Origin: Sphingorhabdus lacus
GTDB lineage: Bacteria > Pseudomonadota > Alphaproteobacteria > Sphingomonadales > Sphingomonadaceae
NCBI RefSeq assembly: GCF_009768975.1
Contig: NZ_CP035733.1
Location: forward strand, 3,144,001 to 3,208,000
Length of the DNA: 64,000 nucleotides
Direction of reading: 5' to 3'
The translations under genes were made by a program, and so were the position numbers. Below, one piece after another: positions 18,109 through 27,309 of this stretch (the stretch's first letter is position 1; every line of letters starts with the position of its first letter). Under the pieces are notes generated by a model. The model made no database searches, was not told where the DNA came from, and was given only the letters and a program-made list of their open reading frames with translations.

Positions 18109-19926
18109 TTATTTCGACGCTGCAATCCAGTCGTCGATTTTCTTTTCAAGCACCGCCAAAGGCAGGGCGCCGGTGTTCAGCACCTGGTTGTGGAATTCGC
18201 GAACGTCGAACTTCGCACCCATGGCCTTCTTCGCCTTGTCCTTCAGACGAAGGATGGTGATCGCGCCGATCTTGTAGGCGAGCGCCTGCGACGGAATGGC
18301 GATGTAACGCTCGACCTCGGCCGTGGCGTCGGTTTTGCCCATGTCGCTGTTGGCGAGCATATAGTCGATTGCCTGTTCGCGGGTCCAACCCTTGCTGTGC
18401 AGGCCGGTGTCGACGACCAGACGCATGGCGCGCAGCATTTCGTCGGACAGGGTGCCGAAGCGCTGATAGGGGTCCTTGAACAGGCCCATGTCATAGCCCA
18501 GCGTCTCGGAATAAAGCGCCCAGCCTTCGACATAAGCCGTGTTGCCGCCAAAGCGCATGAAGGCGGGAAGCGCTTCATTTTCCTGCGCGATGCTGATCTG
18601 GAAATGGTGCCCCGGGGCGCCTTCGTGCAGGTACAGCGTCGTCATGCCCGGCGTTGTGCGGCTGGGCAGGTCATAGGCATTGAAATAGAAGGTGCCGGGA
18701 CGCGAACCGTCGGGCGTACCATTTTGGTAGCTGCCGCCGGCTTCATATTTTTCGCGGAACTCTTCATAGGGTTTGATTTCAAGCGGCGCCTTGGGAAGAT
18801 ATTTGAACTGCGTCGAAATCAGGCCATCGACCTTTTTCCCGATATCATAATAGCCCTGGGTCAGCGCTTCACGGCTGGCGGGCTTGAATTTCGGGTCGGT
18901 GCGCAGATGCTCGAAAAATTCGGGCAGCGTGCCTTTGAAGCCGACCTCATTCTTGATCTTTTCCATGCCGGTCTTGATCCGTGCCACTTCCGACAGGCCA
19001 AGATTATGGATCTCGTCGGCCTTGAGCGGCAGGGTCGTCGTCTGCTCGATCTGGTATTGATAGAGCATATCGCCGCCCTTCATCGCCGACAGGCCGACCT
19101 GCTCGCGCGCCAGCGGCAGATAGCTGTCACGCAGGAAGTCGCGCAGACGGGTGTTGGCGGGGTAAAGGCCCTTTTCGATAATGTCGCGATATTCGGCGGT
19201 CAGACGCGCCTTGTCGGCATCGCTAAAGCCTTCGGGGAATTTCTTCACCGGACCGAAATAGGGCGACTCTTCGGTCGACTGGGCCAATTGGGTGTTCAAC
19301 TGGTCCACGACATTGGTGATCGTCATCTTCGTTTCGAACACGCCCGACGCCATGCCTTGACGGAACCGGTCAATCGAACGGTCCATCAGCACGATGAATT
19401 CCTTGTGGCGCTTCAGGTTATTTTCATAATCCTGGACCGTCTTGAACGGGGCCGCGCCCTGACCGCTGGCAAAGGTCGGGTAGAAGGTGTGGAAGCCGAA
19501 GAAGTGGTTCAGCGGACGGACCACGGTCAGGTCCATGATTTCCTTCGACAGGCCTTTGAGCGCGTCGATCTGGCCCTGCTTGAACACATCATAGGCAATC
19601 TTGTCGGTGGGGTTCAGCTTTTCGCGGTCGATCGCTTTCAGATTTTCCAGATTGGCTTCGGCGGCTTTTCTCTCATTGGCGAAATATTCGTCGCTGATGA
19701 AATCGCCAAAGCGGTCGGCATAGCGCATGTCGCCACGGAACAGCGCGTTGAGCGGATTGCGCTTCAGGCTGCCTTCGTCATCGGCGGCGAATAATGCGGC
19801 CAGACGCTGGCCTTCGGTCTGCGTGGTTGCGGCGGCAGGTGCAGTCTGGGCGACGGCGGCCGTGGCAAAAGGTGCCGTCAGCGCGGCCCCTGCAAGCAAG
19901 ATGAGTTTCAGTGATTTCACAAGCAT
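18109..19926 (-). CDS. DUF885 family exported protein (putative peptidase)
   Basis: 605 aa from ATG 19926 (GGAGAA upstream), with a signal peptide ending near TAAVAQ. The family hallmark HEGAPGHHFQ (HExxxGH) is present about two thirds along, with YVEGWALYSE following; these are proposed metal ligands of a metallopeptidase. Family members are common in sphingomonads and largely uncharacterised. It lies 45 bp upstream of the zinc-peptidase gene in the same direction. Confidence 0.88.
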   Translation of the reverse strand: MLVKSLKLILLAGAALTAPFATAAVAQTAPAAATTQTEGQRLAALFAADDEGSLKRNPLNALFRGDMRYADRFGDFISDEYFANERKAAEANLENLKAIDREKLNPTDKIAYDVFKQGQIDALKGLSKEIMDLTVVRPLNHFFGFHTFYPTFASGQGAAPFKTVQDYENNLKRHKEFIVLMDRSIDRFRQGMASGVFETKMTITNVVDQLNTQLAQSTEESPYFGPVKKFPEGFSDADKARLTAEYRDIIEKGLYPANTRLRDFLRDSYLPLAREQVGLSAMKGGDMLYQYQIEQTTTLPLKADEIHNLGLSEVARIKTGMEKIKNEVGFKGTLPEFFEHLRTDPKFKPASREALTQGYYDIGKKVDGLISTQFKYLPKAPLEIKPYEEFREKYEAGGSYQNGTPDGSRPGTFYFNAYDLPSRTTPGMTTLYLHEGAPGHHFQISIAQENEALPAFMRFGGNTAYVEGWALYSETLGYDMGLFKDPYQRFGTLSDEMLRAMRLVVDTGLHSKGWTREQAIDYMLANSDMGKTDATAEVERYIAIPSQALAYKIGAITILRLKDKAKKAMGAKFDVREFHNQVLNTGALPLAVLEKKIDDWIAASK

Positions 19927-20022
19927 TTCTCCATAAACATTGGTGCCGCCGACGGCAGCCCGCAATGGCTTCTCTTTTCGGCCAACGGCTTCAAGCCGCA
20001 AACATTATTCGACAGACAGCAA

Positions 20023-20733
20023 TTAGCTGTCTTTGGGGGTATTGATTTCCAGCCAGTTATTCTGCCGGTACCATTTGGTGATGACATGCTTGACGCCTTT
20101 GGCGACCGGTGTTCCGGTGTGGAGCGTCTTGTAATTCAGCGTGCCGTCGAGGTTCATATTGTTCCACATCAGCATCATGCCCGCCTGTGGACGGACACCC
20201 AGACCCAGATGCGGAAACTCGGTCGCGCCACCTTCTTCGGGTTCGTTGAGGAAGATCATCGCGGTCCAGCTGCGCTGCCCGCCCGAGGGGCCTTCCTGTT
20301 CCCAATAATTCTGGCTGGGGTGGAAGAAATCATGGTGCGCCTTGAATTCCTGCCCGACCTGATAGCGCTGCCCTTGCATCGTTTCGGCATAGTCATTTTC
20401 GATGCCCAGCACATCGCTCATCCGCGCCTCGACCTTGGCGACAAAGGTGTCCCAGCGGTTCAGGTGGCAGCTATAGCTGGTCCGGAAACCCGCCTGTTCG
20501 GTGCCCTTGTAGAGCGTTGAAGGGACGGCATCGGCATCGATTTTCTTGATCAGCGTCTTGCAGTCCGCCTTGCTCAAAAAACCCTGATACAGATAGAGCT
20601 GCGCATCGGCATGCTCGACCTGCTGCACCAGCGGGTTGGCGTTCAGCCGCTTCGTGACATGCACGCCGATCCGGGCAAGCTTTGCCGGATCATTGTTGGC
20701 GTCGAATTTTTTGATGGGCGTATCTTCAAGCAT
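20023..20733 (-). CDS. 2-oxoglutarate/Fe(II) oxygenase, prolyl 4-hydroxylase type
   Basis: 236 aa. The iron site is HHDFF (HxD) with a distal His in LHTGTPV, and the 2-oxoglutarate-binding basic residue follows in KGVKHVITKWYR. The layout matches the P4Hc family. Its protein target in bacteria is unknown. Cytoplasmic; no signal peptide. Lies 12 bp downstream of the amidohydrolase gene and may share its transcript. Confidence 0.87.
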   Translation of the reverse strand: MLEDTPIKKFDANNDPAKLARIGVHVTKRLNANPLVQQVEHADAQLYLYQGFLSKADCKTLIKKIDADAVPSTLYKGTEQAGFRTSYSCHLNRWDTFVAKVEARMSDVLGIENDYAETMQGQRYQVGQEFKAHHDFFHPSQNYWEQEGPSGGQRSWTAMIFLNEPEEGGATEFPHLGLGVRPQAGMMLMWNNMNLDGTLNYKTLHTGTPVAKGVKHVITKWYRQNNWLEINTPKDS

Positions 20734-20745
20734 ATCGGGTCCGAA

Positions 20746-22014
20746 TCAGGGAACGATGCGGCCTCTTACCATGACCCATGTCGGCTTTTCGAGTGTCGTG
20801 ATATTGGTGAGCGGATTTTCGCTGACCGCAACCAGATCGGCGGAATAGCCGACGGCGATCCTGCCGATTTCATTTTCCATTCCCAGCGTTTTGGCCGCAA
20901 TGGTCGTGGCGCTCGCCAGGGCTTCGGCCGGTGTCAGTCCGGCCTTTACCAGCAGGGCGAATTCGCCGCCATTGCTGCCATGCTCAAACACGCCAGCGTC
21001 CGTGCCAAATGCGACGGTCACGCCCATCGCTTTTGCGCGCGTGACCTGCCGTCCGGCGGCCTCAATTGCTTGCCGTGCCTTTACCTCGACCGTTGGCGTA
21101 TAGATGCCCTTGCCGATCCGCGCCCGCACGCCTTCCAGTGCCATCAGCGTGGGGACCAGCACGGTGCCCTTGGCCTTCATGACCTTTAGCGCCGCTTCAT
21201 CGGCAAAGGTGCCATGGTCGATTGTGTCGATACCCGCGGCTGATGCGGCCTCGATGCCGCGCGCGCCATGCGCATGGGCCATGACCTTCAAGCCCAGCGA
21301 ATGGGCGGTGTCAGCGATGGACCTCATTTCCGCATCGGTAAAATGCGCCTCCAGCCCGCGGCCCTGTTGCGAAAGGACACCGCCGGTCGCAGTAATCTTG
21401 ATGACATCAGCGCCAAGCCGCGATGCCTTGCGCACCTTTTCCGCGCATTCGACAGGGCCTGTGCAGGTATAGCCGGTGTCGAGCGCCGCCAGCACATCCT
21501 TACGGAAGCCGGTGACATCGCCATGCCCGCCCACGATCGACAAAGCCGGTCCTGCCGCGACGATACGTGGTCCGACAATCTTGCCCTCTGCCGTGCCACG
21601 GCGCAGGACGAAGGCGGTGTTCTGCGCCGAGCCTGCTTCACGAACGGTGGTGAAACCGGCCTTCACGGTCAGTCCGGCGTTCTTCACGCCCATGACTACG
21701 CCCCATTCGTCCGGGTCGACCGCTTCGTCGCGGAAGTCACCGCCGGGGTCACCGGTCAGATGGACATGCAGGTCGATAAAGCCGGGCACGACGGTCATCT
21801 TGGAAAGATCGACAACGACGTCGGCCTTGAATGGAATGTCCGTTCCCCGGTTGATTTCCTTGATACGGCCGTCTTCGACCATGATGACGGCTGGGCCTGT
21901 CGGTCCCGTCGCAGCGTCGGGGATCAGGTTGCCCACGAGGATCGCGTGGGTCTCGGCCATGGCGGGCGTCGCGGCGGCCAGAGCGATGCTGGCCAGAAGC
22001 ATGGAACGAAACAT
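20746..22014 (-). CDS. Exported amidohydrolase family protein (Xaa-Pro dipeptidase-like)
   Basis: 422 aa with signal peptide (ASIALAAATPAMA). Amidohydrolase-superfamily motifs: DLHVHLTGD (HxH), DVIKITATGGV (probable carboxylated Lys), AHAHG, DHGTF and GTDAGVF (metal Asp). Closest recognised group is the periplasmic prolidase/imidazolonepropionase-related set. GGGAGAG precedes the ATG. Probably hydrolyses peptides or cyclic amides outside the cytoplasm. Confidence 0.87.
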   Translation of the reverse strand: MFRSMLLASIALAAATPAMAETHAILVGNLIPDAATGPTGPAVIMVEDGRIKEINRGTDIPFKADVVVDLSKMTVVPGFIDLHVHLTGDPGGDFRDEAVDPDEWGVVMGVKNAGLTVKAGFTTVREAGSAQNTAFVLRRGTAEGKIVGPRIVAAGPALSIVGGHGDVTGFRKDVLAALDTGYTCTGPVECAEKVRKASRLGADVIKITATGGVLSQQGRGLEAHFTDAEMRSIADTAHSLGLKVMAHAHGARGIEAASAAGIDTIDHGTFADEAALKVMKAKGTVLVPTLMALEGVRARIGKGIYTPTVEVKARQAIEAAGRQVTRAKAMGVTVAFGTDAGVFEHGSNGGEFALLVKAGLTPAEALASATTIAAKTLGMENEIGRIAVGYSADLVAVSENPLTNITTLEKPTWVMVRGRIVP

Positions 22015-22127
22015 ATATCTCTCCCTGTTTTACAAAAGGGAGATTGGGCAGCTTGGCGCCATGTTACAAGAAAAAAAGACCCGGACGTCAGGGACGCCCG
22101 GGTTTTCTATTTCAATCGTCCGGTTTC

Positions 22128-22943
22128 TTACCAGAAGAAGTCGTGGATCGCGTCCACCACGCGGCCGGACCGTAAGTCGATCAGCAGCACATCGTCAAAG
22201 TAACGCACCCAGCGATAGGGGCCATAGGCCGGCGGCAGGCGGTAATAGGACGGGTCGCTGATCCAGTAGCGCGAACCATAATAGCCCGAGCCGATGTTGA
22301 TCCCGATGCCAAAGCGCCGGTAGCTATGCCCGCGATAGGGCGCATAATAGCGGCCGGGGCTGTAATAGTTCCGGTACCGTTCACGATGCCCGCGCCAGTC
22401 ATAGCGCCGGTCATTGCGCCAGCTCTGGTTCCAGCGGCTGCCCCGATTGTCGTCATCGCGGCTCCAGCTGCGGTTGCCGCCACGGTAGTTTTCGCCGCTG
22501 CGATCGATGCTGCCTTCGCGGCTGCGGTTCCAGTTGCGTTGACCGTCATCGTCACGGTCACGCTGTTGGTAGCCGCCGGGTTGGTAACCGCCCTGGTTTG
22601 CGCCATTGCGGCGGCTGTACCGGCCGTCATTGTCATCGCCATTGCGCCGTTCTTGCGACCATGTGCGGACGGTGCGGGGAGGTTGTGGTGTTTCCTCGCG
22701 TGCCTGTGGCGGTGCGTCCTGCTGGCCGCGCCAGCCCTGGTTTCCGCCGCGCTGGCCTTCGCCACCACGACGCCGTTCGCCCCTGCGTCCATCGCCATCG
22801 CGGCCTTCGCCACGCTGGAACGACGCCTGGTCCTGCATTTGCAGGGCATTGCGGCTGGTCTCGACTGGAACGGTTGCCGCCTGCGCGACGACGGGTGTCA
22901 TCACGGTTGCGGCGGCCAATGTTGCCAAAATAATCTTCTTCAT
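22128..22943 (-). CDS. RcnB-like exported protein, Arg/Asn/Gly-rich
   Basis: 271 aa starting at ATG 22943 (GGGGA 6 nt upstream; the ATG at 22949 abuts the SD). Signal peptide KKIILATLAAATVMTPVVAQA. Residues about 30-170 are low-complexity, rich in R, G, Q, N, D and W. The C-terminal domain (YGPYRWVRYFDDVLLIDLRSG) is the RcnB domain known from periplasmic nickel/cobalt homeostasis proteins. The repeat-rich middle is unusually long. Role inferred from the C-terminus only. Confidence 0.8.
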   Translation of the reverse strand: MKKIILATLAAATVMTPVVAQAATVPVETSRNALQMQDQASFQRGEGRDGDGRRGERRRGGEGQRGGNQGWRGQQDAPPQAREETPQPPRTVRTWSQERRNGDDNDGRYSRRNGANQGGYQPGGYQQRDRDDDGQRNWNRSREGSIDRSGENYRGGNRSWSRDDDNRGSRWNQSWRNDRRYDWRGHRERYRNYYSPGRYYAPYRGHSYRRFGIGINIGSGYYGSRYWISDPSYYRLPPAYGPYRWVRYFDDVLLIDLRSGRVVDAIHDFFW

Positions 22944-23016
22944 GATCATTCCCCGATGCGGGCGCCCAATGCCCCGGCATGAAGTCTTCAATGGCCGAGT
23001 CGTTGTGAAGCGTGGC

Positions 23017-23031
23017 TGAACTCGCAGTTCA
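23017..23031. promoter_or_regulatory. Inverted repeat upstream of the RcnB-like gene
   Basis: TGAACT-CGC-AGTTCA is a perfect 6-bp-arm inverted repeat 74 bp upstream of the start codon, followed by another near-palindrome (TTCATGTTCATGAA). Candidate operator; no regulator can be named. Confidence 0.35.
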
Positions 23032-23106
23032 TGTTCATGAAAGGAAGCGTTTTGATGAACGAACATGTGGAGACTCCTGCATATTGGGCAGTGTAAACCG
23101 GACTAG

Positions 23107-23217
23107 GACCCTGAAACAAGTTCAGGGTGACGGGTAGGGGAAATCAGGGTGACGGGTATGGTGTTCAAAACAGTACTTAACCTTACTCCGTCATGCTGAA
23201 CTTGTTTCAGCATCTTA
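23107..23217. repeat. Second composite copy of the CCCTGAA..TTCAGGG repeat plus variant
   Basis: Positions 23107-23134 carry the palindrome CCCTGAAACAAGTTCAGGG with GTGACGGG, followed at 23141-23156 by the half copy AATCAGGGTGACGGG, the same layout as at 1835-1892. A diverged inverted copy with TGCTGAACTTGTTTCAGCA lies at 23192-23214. It fills the 306-bp gap between the RcnB-like start and the dipeptidase end; no gene is seen there. Confidence 0.8.
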
Positions 23218-23249
23218 GTTCCGCCGACCGTTAACTCCCCAAAGGACCT

Positions 23250-23939
23250 TCACCCCACCTTGTCGAACGGAATATCCAGCACCGGAAATTTCTCCCACCC
23301 GGTAAAGTCGAAATGCCACCATTCGTTGGACAGGCCGACAAAGCCCTCGGCCTCCAGATAGCGTTGCAGGCGGGCGCGGTTTTCAATCGCCACGGCGCTG
23401 GCACCCATATAGTCGCGATGCGCTTTTTCCGAAAAATCGTCGAAGCCGGTCGGCATTTCGACCAGTTCGCCGGTGGCAAGATCATGCAGGCTGAGGTCGA
23501 CAGCACAGCCGCGGTTGTGCTTGGATCCGCGCTTGGGGTTGGCGACATACTCTTTTTTCGGGCCAACGGGCGTTGCGTCCCAAAGCTTCTTTGTCACCCG
23601 CCATGGGCGATAGGCATCGAAGATGGTGAGGCCAAAGCCTTCGGCCCGGGCGGTGCGGCTGGCGCGGACGACGGCTTGCGCCGCTGGTGCGGTCAGGAAA
23701 GCGCGCGCCTCGCTGTACAGGACGGTGCCGGTGAAATTATTCGTGGTGGCGTAGCGCATGTCGAGGCGGATGGTCGGATCGAGCTTGACCAGTTCGACCA
23801 GACGGCCCGGATCGGTCGCCGCCAACGATTTTGCCTGCTTTGCCGGAATGAAGGCAACATCCTTGTCCGGCCGGGCAGGGGCGCATCCGGCGAGCGGCAC
23901 AACAGCCAGCCCCAGCGCCACCTGCCGGCGGGAAAGCAC
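23250..23939 (-). CDS. D-alanyl-D-alanine dipeptidase (VanX/DdpX-like), lipoprotein
   Basis: 229 aa. M15D signature SKHNRGCAVD (zinc His/Asp) and EWWHFDF (catalytic Glu and zinc His). VanX-type enzymes cleave D-Ala-D-Ala or other murein-derived dipeptides. The N-terminus (SRRQVALGLAVVPLAGC) has a twin-arginine-like start and a lipobox LAGC, so it is probably a periplasmic lipoprotein. The GTG at 23939 (AAGGA upstream) overlaps the accC stop as TAGTG; an ATG at 23963 is the alternative. Confidence 0.85.
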   Translation of the reverse strand: MLSRRQVALGLAVVPLAGCAPARPDKDVAFIPAKQAKSLAATDPGRLVELVKLDPTIRLDMRYATTNNFTGTVLYSEARAFLTAPAAQAVVRASRTARAEGFGLTIFDAYRPWRVTKKLWDATPVGPKKEYVANPKRGSKHNRGCAVDLSLHDLATGELVEMPTGFDDFSEKAHRDYMGASAVAIENRARLQRYLEAEGFVGLSNEWWHFDFTGWEKFPVLDIPFDKVG

Positions 23940-25288
23940 TAGCTGGCGTCCTTGGCCAGCCATTCTTCAAGCCATTTGATCGTGTAATTGCCGTTCTGGA
24001 AATCGGGATCTTCCAGAAGCTTCTGGTGCAAAGGAATGGTTGTCTTCATACCTTCGATCACAAATTCGCCCAGCGCACGCCGCAACCGCATCAGGCAGCC
24101 TTCGCGCGTCTGGCCATATACGATCAGCTTGGCGATCATGCTGTCATAATAAGGCGGCACCTTATAGCCGTGGTAAAGCCCGCTATCGACGCGGACATAG
24201 AGACCGCCCGGCGGGTGGTACCAGCTGACCGTGCCGGGTGAGGGCATGAAGGTAACGGGGTCTTCGGCGTTGATACGGCATTCGACGGCATGGCCGGTGA
24301 AGGTCACTTCGTCCTGCGTGAACGAAAGCGGCTTGCCTTCTGCCACGCGGATCTGTTCGCGGACGAGGTCGAGGCCGGTGATCATTTCCGTCACCGGATG
24401 TTCCACCTGCAAACGGGTGTTCATTTCGATGAAGAAAAATTCGCCATTTTCCCACAGAAACTCGATGGTGCCTGCCCCGCGATAGCCCATGTCCGCCATG
24501 GCCTTGGCGCAGATATTGCCCATACGGTCACGCTCGGCTGTCGACAGCACGGGCGAGGGAGCCTCTTCCAACACTTTCTGGTGGCGGCGCTGCAACGAAC
24601 AGTCGCGTTCGCCCAGGTGCACGGCGTTGCCATTGCCATCGCCGAAAATCTGGAATTCGATATGGCGCGGATTGCCGAGATATTTTTCGAGATACACGGT
24701 GGCATCGCCAAATGCCGCTTTCGCCTCGGATCCTGCTTGCTGCATCTGGGTCTCGAGCTCTTCCTCGTTGTTGACCACTTTCATGCCGCGCCCGCCGCCG
24801 CCGGATGCGGCCTTGATGATCACCGGATAGCCGATGTCACGCGCAATCGCCTTGGCTTCGGCCACATCCTCGATCGCGCCGTCGCTGCCGGGAACAAGCG
24901 GCAGGCCAAGCGCGCCAGCGGACCGCTTCGCCTCGACCTTGTCGCCCATGGTGCGGATATGCTCGGGCTTCGGGCCGATCCATTTGATGTCATGGCTTTC
25001 GACGATTTCCGCGAACTGCGCATTTTCCGACAAAAAGCCGTAGCCGGGGTGGATCGCGTCCGCATGGCTGATTTCCGCCGCCGAAATAATCGCCGGAATG
25101 TTCAAATAGCTGTCGGTGGCCGAAGGCGGTCCGATGCAGATGGCTTCATCGGCAAGGCGCACGTGCATCGCCTCGGCATCCGCCGTCGAATGGACCGCGA
25201 CCGTTTTAATTCCCATTTCATGCGCGGCACGATGGATGCGAAGCGCAATCTCGCCACGGTTGGCGATCAGGATTTTCTCAATGCCCAT
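23939..25288 (-). CDS. accC: Acetyl-CoA carboxylase biotin carboxylase subunit
   Basis: 449 aa, normal AccC length. N-terminal [13 protein letters not shown], the ATP-grasp glycine loop [12 protein letters not shown], and [13 protein letters not shown] are all present. Carboxylates biotin on AccB in the first step of fatty acid synthesis. It follows accB by 2 bp; the order aroQ-accB-accC is classical. The vanX-like gene is attached to its stop codon. Confidence 0.98.
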   Translation of the reverse strand: MGIEKILIANRGEIALRIHRAAHEMGIKTVAVHSTADAEAMHVRLADEAICIGPPSATDSYLNIPAIISAAEISHADAIHPGYGFLSENAQFAEIVESHDIKWIGPKPEHIRTMGDKVEAKRSAGALGLPLVPGSDGAIEDVAEAKAIARDIGYPVIIKAASGGGGRGMKVVNNEEELETQMQQAGSEAKAAFGDATVYLEKYLGNPRHIEFQIFGDGNGNAVHLGERDCSLQRRHQKVLEEAPSPVLSTAERDRMGNICAKAMADMGYRGAGTIEFLWENGEFFFIEMNTRLQVEHPVTEMITGLDLVREQIRVAEGKPLSFTQDEVTFTGHAVECRINAEDPVTFMPSPGTVSWYHPPGGLYVRVDSGLYHGYKVPPYYDSMIAKLIVYGQTREGCLMRLRRALGEFVIEGMKTTIPLHQKLLEDPDFQNGNYTIKWLEEWLAKDAS

Positions 25289-25290
25289 AT

Positions 25291-25770
25291 TTACGCGATA
25301 ACCATGAGCGGCTGGTCAAATTCGACGGGCTGTCCGCTTTCGACATAAATCTCGGTCACGGTGCCGCTGTTCGGCGCAACGATGGGGTTCATGACCTTCA
25401 TCGCTTCGATAATCATTACGGTGTCGCCCGCCTTGACCTGTTGCCCGACCGTTACAAATGCCGCGGCATCGGGCTCGGGTGTCAGATAGGCCGTGCCCAC
25501 CATCGGCGATTTCAGCGCATTTGCGGCAACGGCCGGTGCGCTTTCGGCGATATGCGCAGGTGCGGCCTGCGCAACAGGTGCGGCTGCAGCGACGGGCGCT
25601 GCGGCGACGGGGGCCGCAATGGCGGTCATCGTGCGCGAAACGCGGATCTTGCGATCACCGTCCTCAACCTCGATTTCGCTTAAACCGGTATCGTTCAGCA
25701 TTTCGGCCAATTCGCGGACCAGATCGGTATCCACCTGCATTCCACCATTGCTGCCTGATTTTGCCGCCAT
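25291..25770 (-). CDS. accB: Biotin carboxyl carrier protein of acetyl-CoA carboxylase
   Basis: 159 aa. The C-terminal biotinyl domain carries EAMKVMN with Lys125 as the biotinylation site. The middle is an Ala/Pro linker, and the N-terminus has the conserved short helix ([19 protein letters not shown]). AAGGAG precedes the ATG. Confidence 0.97.
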   Translation of the reverse strand: MAAKSGSNGGMQVDTDLVRELAEMLNDTGLSEIEVEDGDRKIRVSRTMTAIAAPVAAAPVAAAAPVAQAAPAHIAESAPAVAANALKSPMVGTAYLTPEPDAAAFVTVGQQVKAGDTVMIIEAMKVMNPIVAPNSGTVTEIYVESGQPVEFDQPLMVIA

Positions 25771-25815
25771 TTTTTGCTCCTTGCGCCCCGAATTTTTAAT
25801 GTGCTGCGCCTAATG

Positions 25816-26250
25816 TCAAACTTGTAACGCTGCGTCCAGCGCGAGTTGATAGGACTTTGCGCCATGTCCTGCAAACACCGCCTTCGCGCCCATCCCCACA
25901 TAGCTTAAATGCCGGAACTCTTCACGGGTATGCGGGTCGGACAAATGGACCTCATATACCGGCACTTTGATGGCCTTGATCGCGTCCAGAAGAGCAATCG
26001 ACGTGTGCGTATAGCCCGCCGCATTCAGCAGCACCGCCTTCGCGCCTTCGGCCTGCGCCTCGTGCAGCCAGTCGATCAAATGCCCTTCATGGTTCGATTG
26101 CCGGAAATCAATCTCCGCCCCGGCTTCGCGCGCTTGGTCATCGAGCATTGCGGCAATATCGTCGAGCGTGTCATGGCCGTAAATCTCCGGCTCGCGTGTG
26201 CCGAGCAGGTTCAGATTGGGGCCGTTCAATACAAAGATCAGGTCGGTCAA
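25816..26250 (-). CDS. aroQ: 3-dehydroquinate dehydratase, type II
   Basis: 144 aa. Third step of the shikimate pathway. [17 protein letters not shown] holds the catalytic tyrosine and the flexible lid arginine; [14 protein letters not shown] NAAGYTHTS and [14 protein letters not shown] hold the His/Asn and substrate contacts. The start is a TTG at 26250 with GGAAGA about 9 nt upstream; there is no closer ATG. First gene of the aroQ-accB-accC set. Confidence 0.96.
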   Translation of the reverse strand: MTDLIFVLNGPNLNLLGTREPEIYGHDTLDDIAAMLDDQAREAGAEIDFRQSNHEGHLIDWLHEAQAEGAKAVLLNAAGYTHTSIALLDAIKAIKVPVYEVHLSDPHTREEFRHLSYVGMGAKAVFAGHGAKSYQLALDAALQV

Positions 26251-26266
26251 AACGCTTTATCTTCCA

Positions 26267-27229
26267 TCAAAAATCATAGGTCAGCCCGATACGGGTCACC
26301 GTGTCGGTTTCCTCTTTGCCCAATAAAGGCCGGTCCTGATAGCGCAGGTCGTACGAAATCTGTGAAGAAATCCGACCGGTCAGTTTTGCCTGCAGGCCGG
26401 TGACGGCGCGGATGGTGTTGCTATTCTCTTCGGCAACCAACTCCATATTGTGCGACAATTTGACCTTGTCGTTCATCTGCCAACTGCTGGTCAGTGCGCC
26501 CCGGCCCGCCAGCGTCGACCGTTCCACACCCGCCCGTGTCCAGTCATGGCGAAATGCAGGGCCAGCCTCCAGCGATATGGCCACATCGGCCTCGCGCACG
26601 ATGCGCCAGCCAAGACCAAGGCTGGACGTCGCCCGATGGTCGAGCCCCGCCAGCACGTCGCGTTCATATTCCAATATCCCCAGCGCATAATGCTGTTCGC
26701 TGATCGTCCAGTCACTCTGGTACGCGGCGTTCAGATATTCGCGCGATGTGCGTCCTTCGCTTTCCTGATAGTCGCCGCGCAGGCGGATCTGGTGCGACCA
26801 GGCGGCGCCGGTGCGTTTGATGACGGCGCCGACGGTGATGCCGAAACTGTCGGTGTTGCCGCTTGTGTGAAATCCACCCAGATCGCCGCGTCCGGACCAT
26901 TTGACCGGCGGAGGGGCAGGTGTTGGCGCGGGCGCAGCGGCCGCAGCTACAGCAATGGCCGGTGGCGGTGCGGGTGTTACAGGGGCTGCCGCCGCGACTT
27001 GCTGCGCACGGTTGCTTTCCAGCGCCAATAGCAGATTGTCGATTTCGACGCTTTCCGCCGGATAGGTGAGACGGGCAAATTTGACCACGGCGGCAAGTTC
27101 AGTGGCATTACCCTCCCGCGCCGCAGCCTCCATCATCTGCCGCACGGGCTGGGGCAATTCGGCAAAAGCGGGTGCGGCGCACGCCAGACCCGCCAGCAAT
27201 ACTAAAAATGTTCCATATCGTGACCGCAT
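26267..27229 (-). CDS. DUF481 outer-membrane beta-barrel protein
   Basis: 320 aa from ATG 27229. Signal peptide (FLVLLAGLACAAPAFA), a helical N-terminal region (residues 20-75), a Pro/Ala linker, then a DUF481 domain starting at WSGRGDLGGFHTSGNT and alternating strands that end in a C-terminal aromatic (LTYDF), typical of outer-membrane barrels. The family is putative salt-induced outer membrane protein; function unknown. Confidence 0.82.
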   Translation of the reverse strand: MRSRYGTFLVLLAGLACAAPAFAELPQPVRQMMEAAAREGNATELAAVVKFARLTYPAESVEIDNLLLALESNRAQQVAAAAPVTPAPPPAIAVAAAAAPAPTPAPPPVKWSGRGDLGGFHTSGNTDSFGITVGAVIKRTGAAWSHQIRLRGDYQESEGRTSREYLNAAYQSDWTISEQHYALGILEYERDVLAGLDHRATSSLGLGWRIVREADVAISLEAGPAFRHDWTRAGVERSTLAGRGALTSSWQMNDKVKLSHNMELVAEENSNTIRAVTGLQAKLTGRISSQISYDLRYQDRPLLGKEETDTVTRIGLTYDF

Positions 27230-27309
27230 AGGACGCCTTTTTGGCAAGCCGGGTTGCTATTGCAATTGCACTCTTCCTATATGGCGCAAATCAGAAAAAG
27301 CGAGACGAA

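Noticed and set aside
18190-19794. 534-codon plus-strand frame opposite the DUF885 gene
   Set aside because: Mirror frame of a recognised family; His/Gln/Arg-rich translation without fold features.
27230-27309. TPP riboswitch upstream of thiSG
   Set aside because: The leader is about 80 nt and lacks the conserved CTGAGA and ACCTGA-type motifs.
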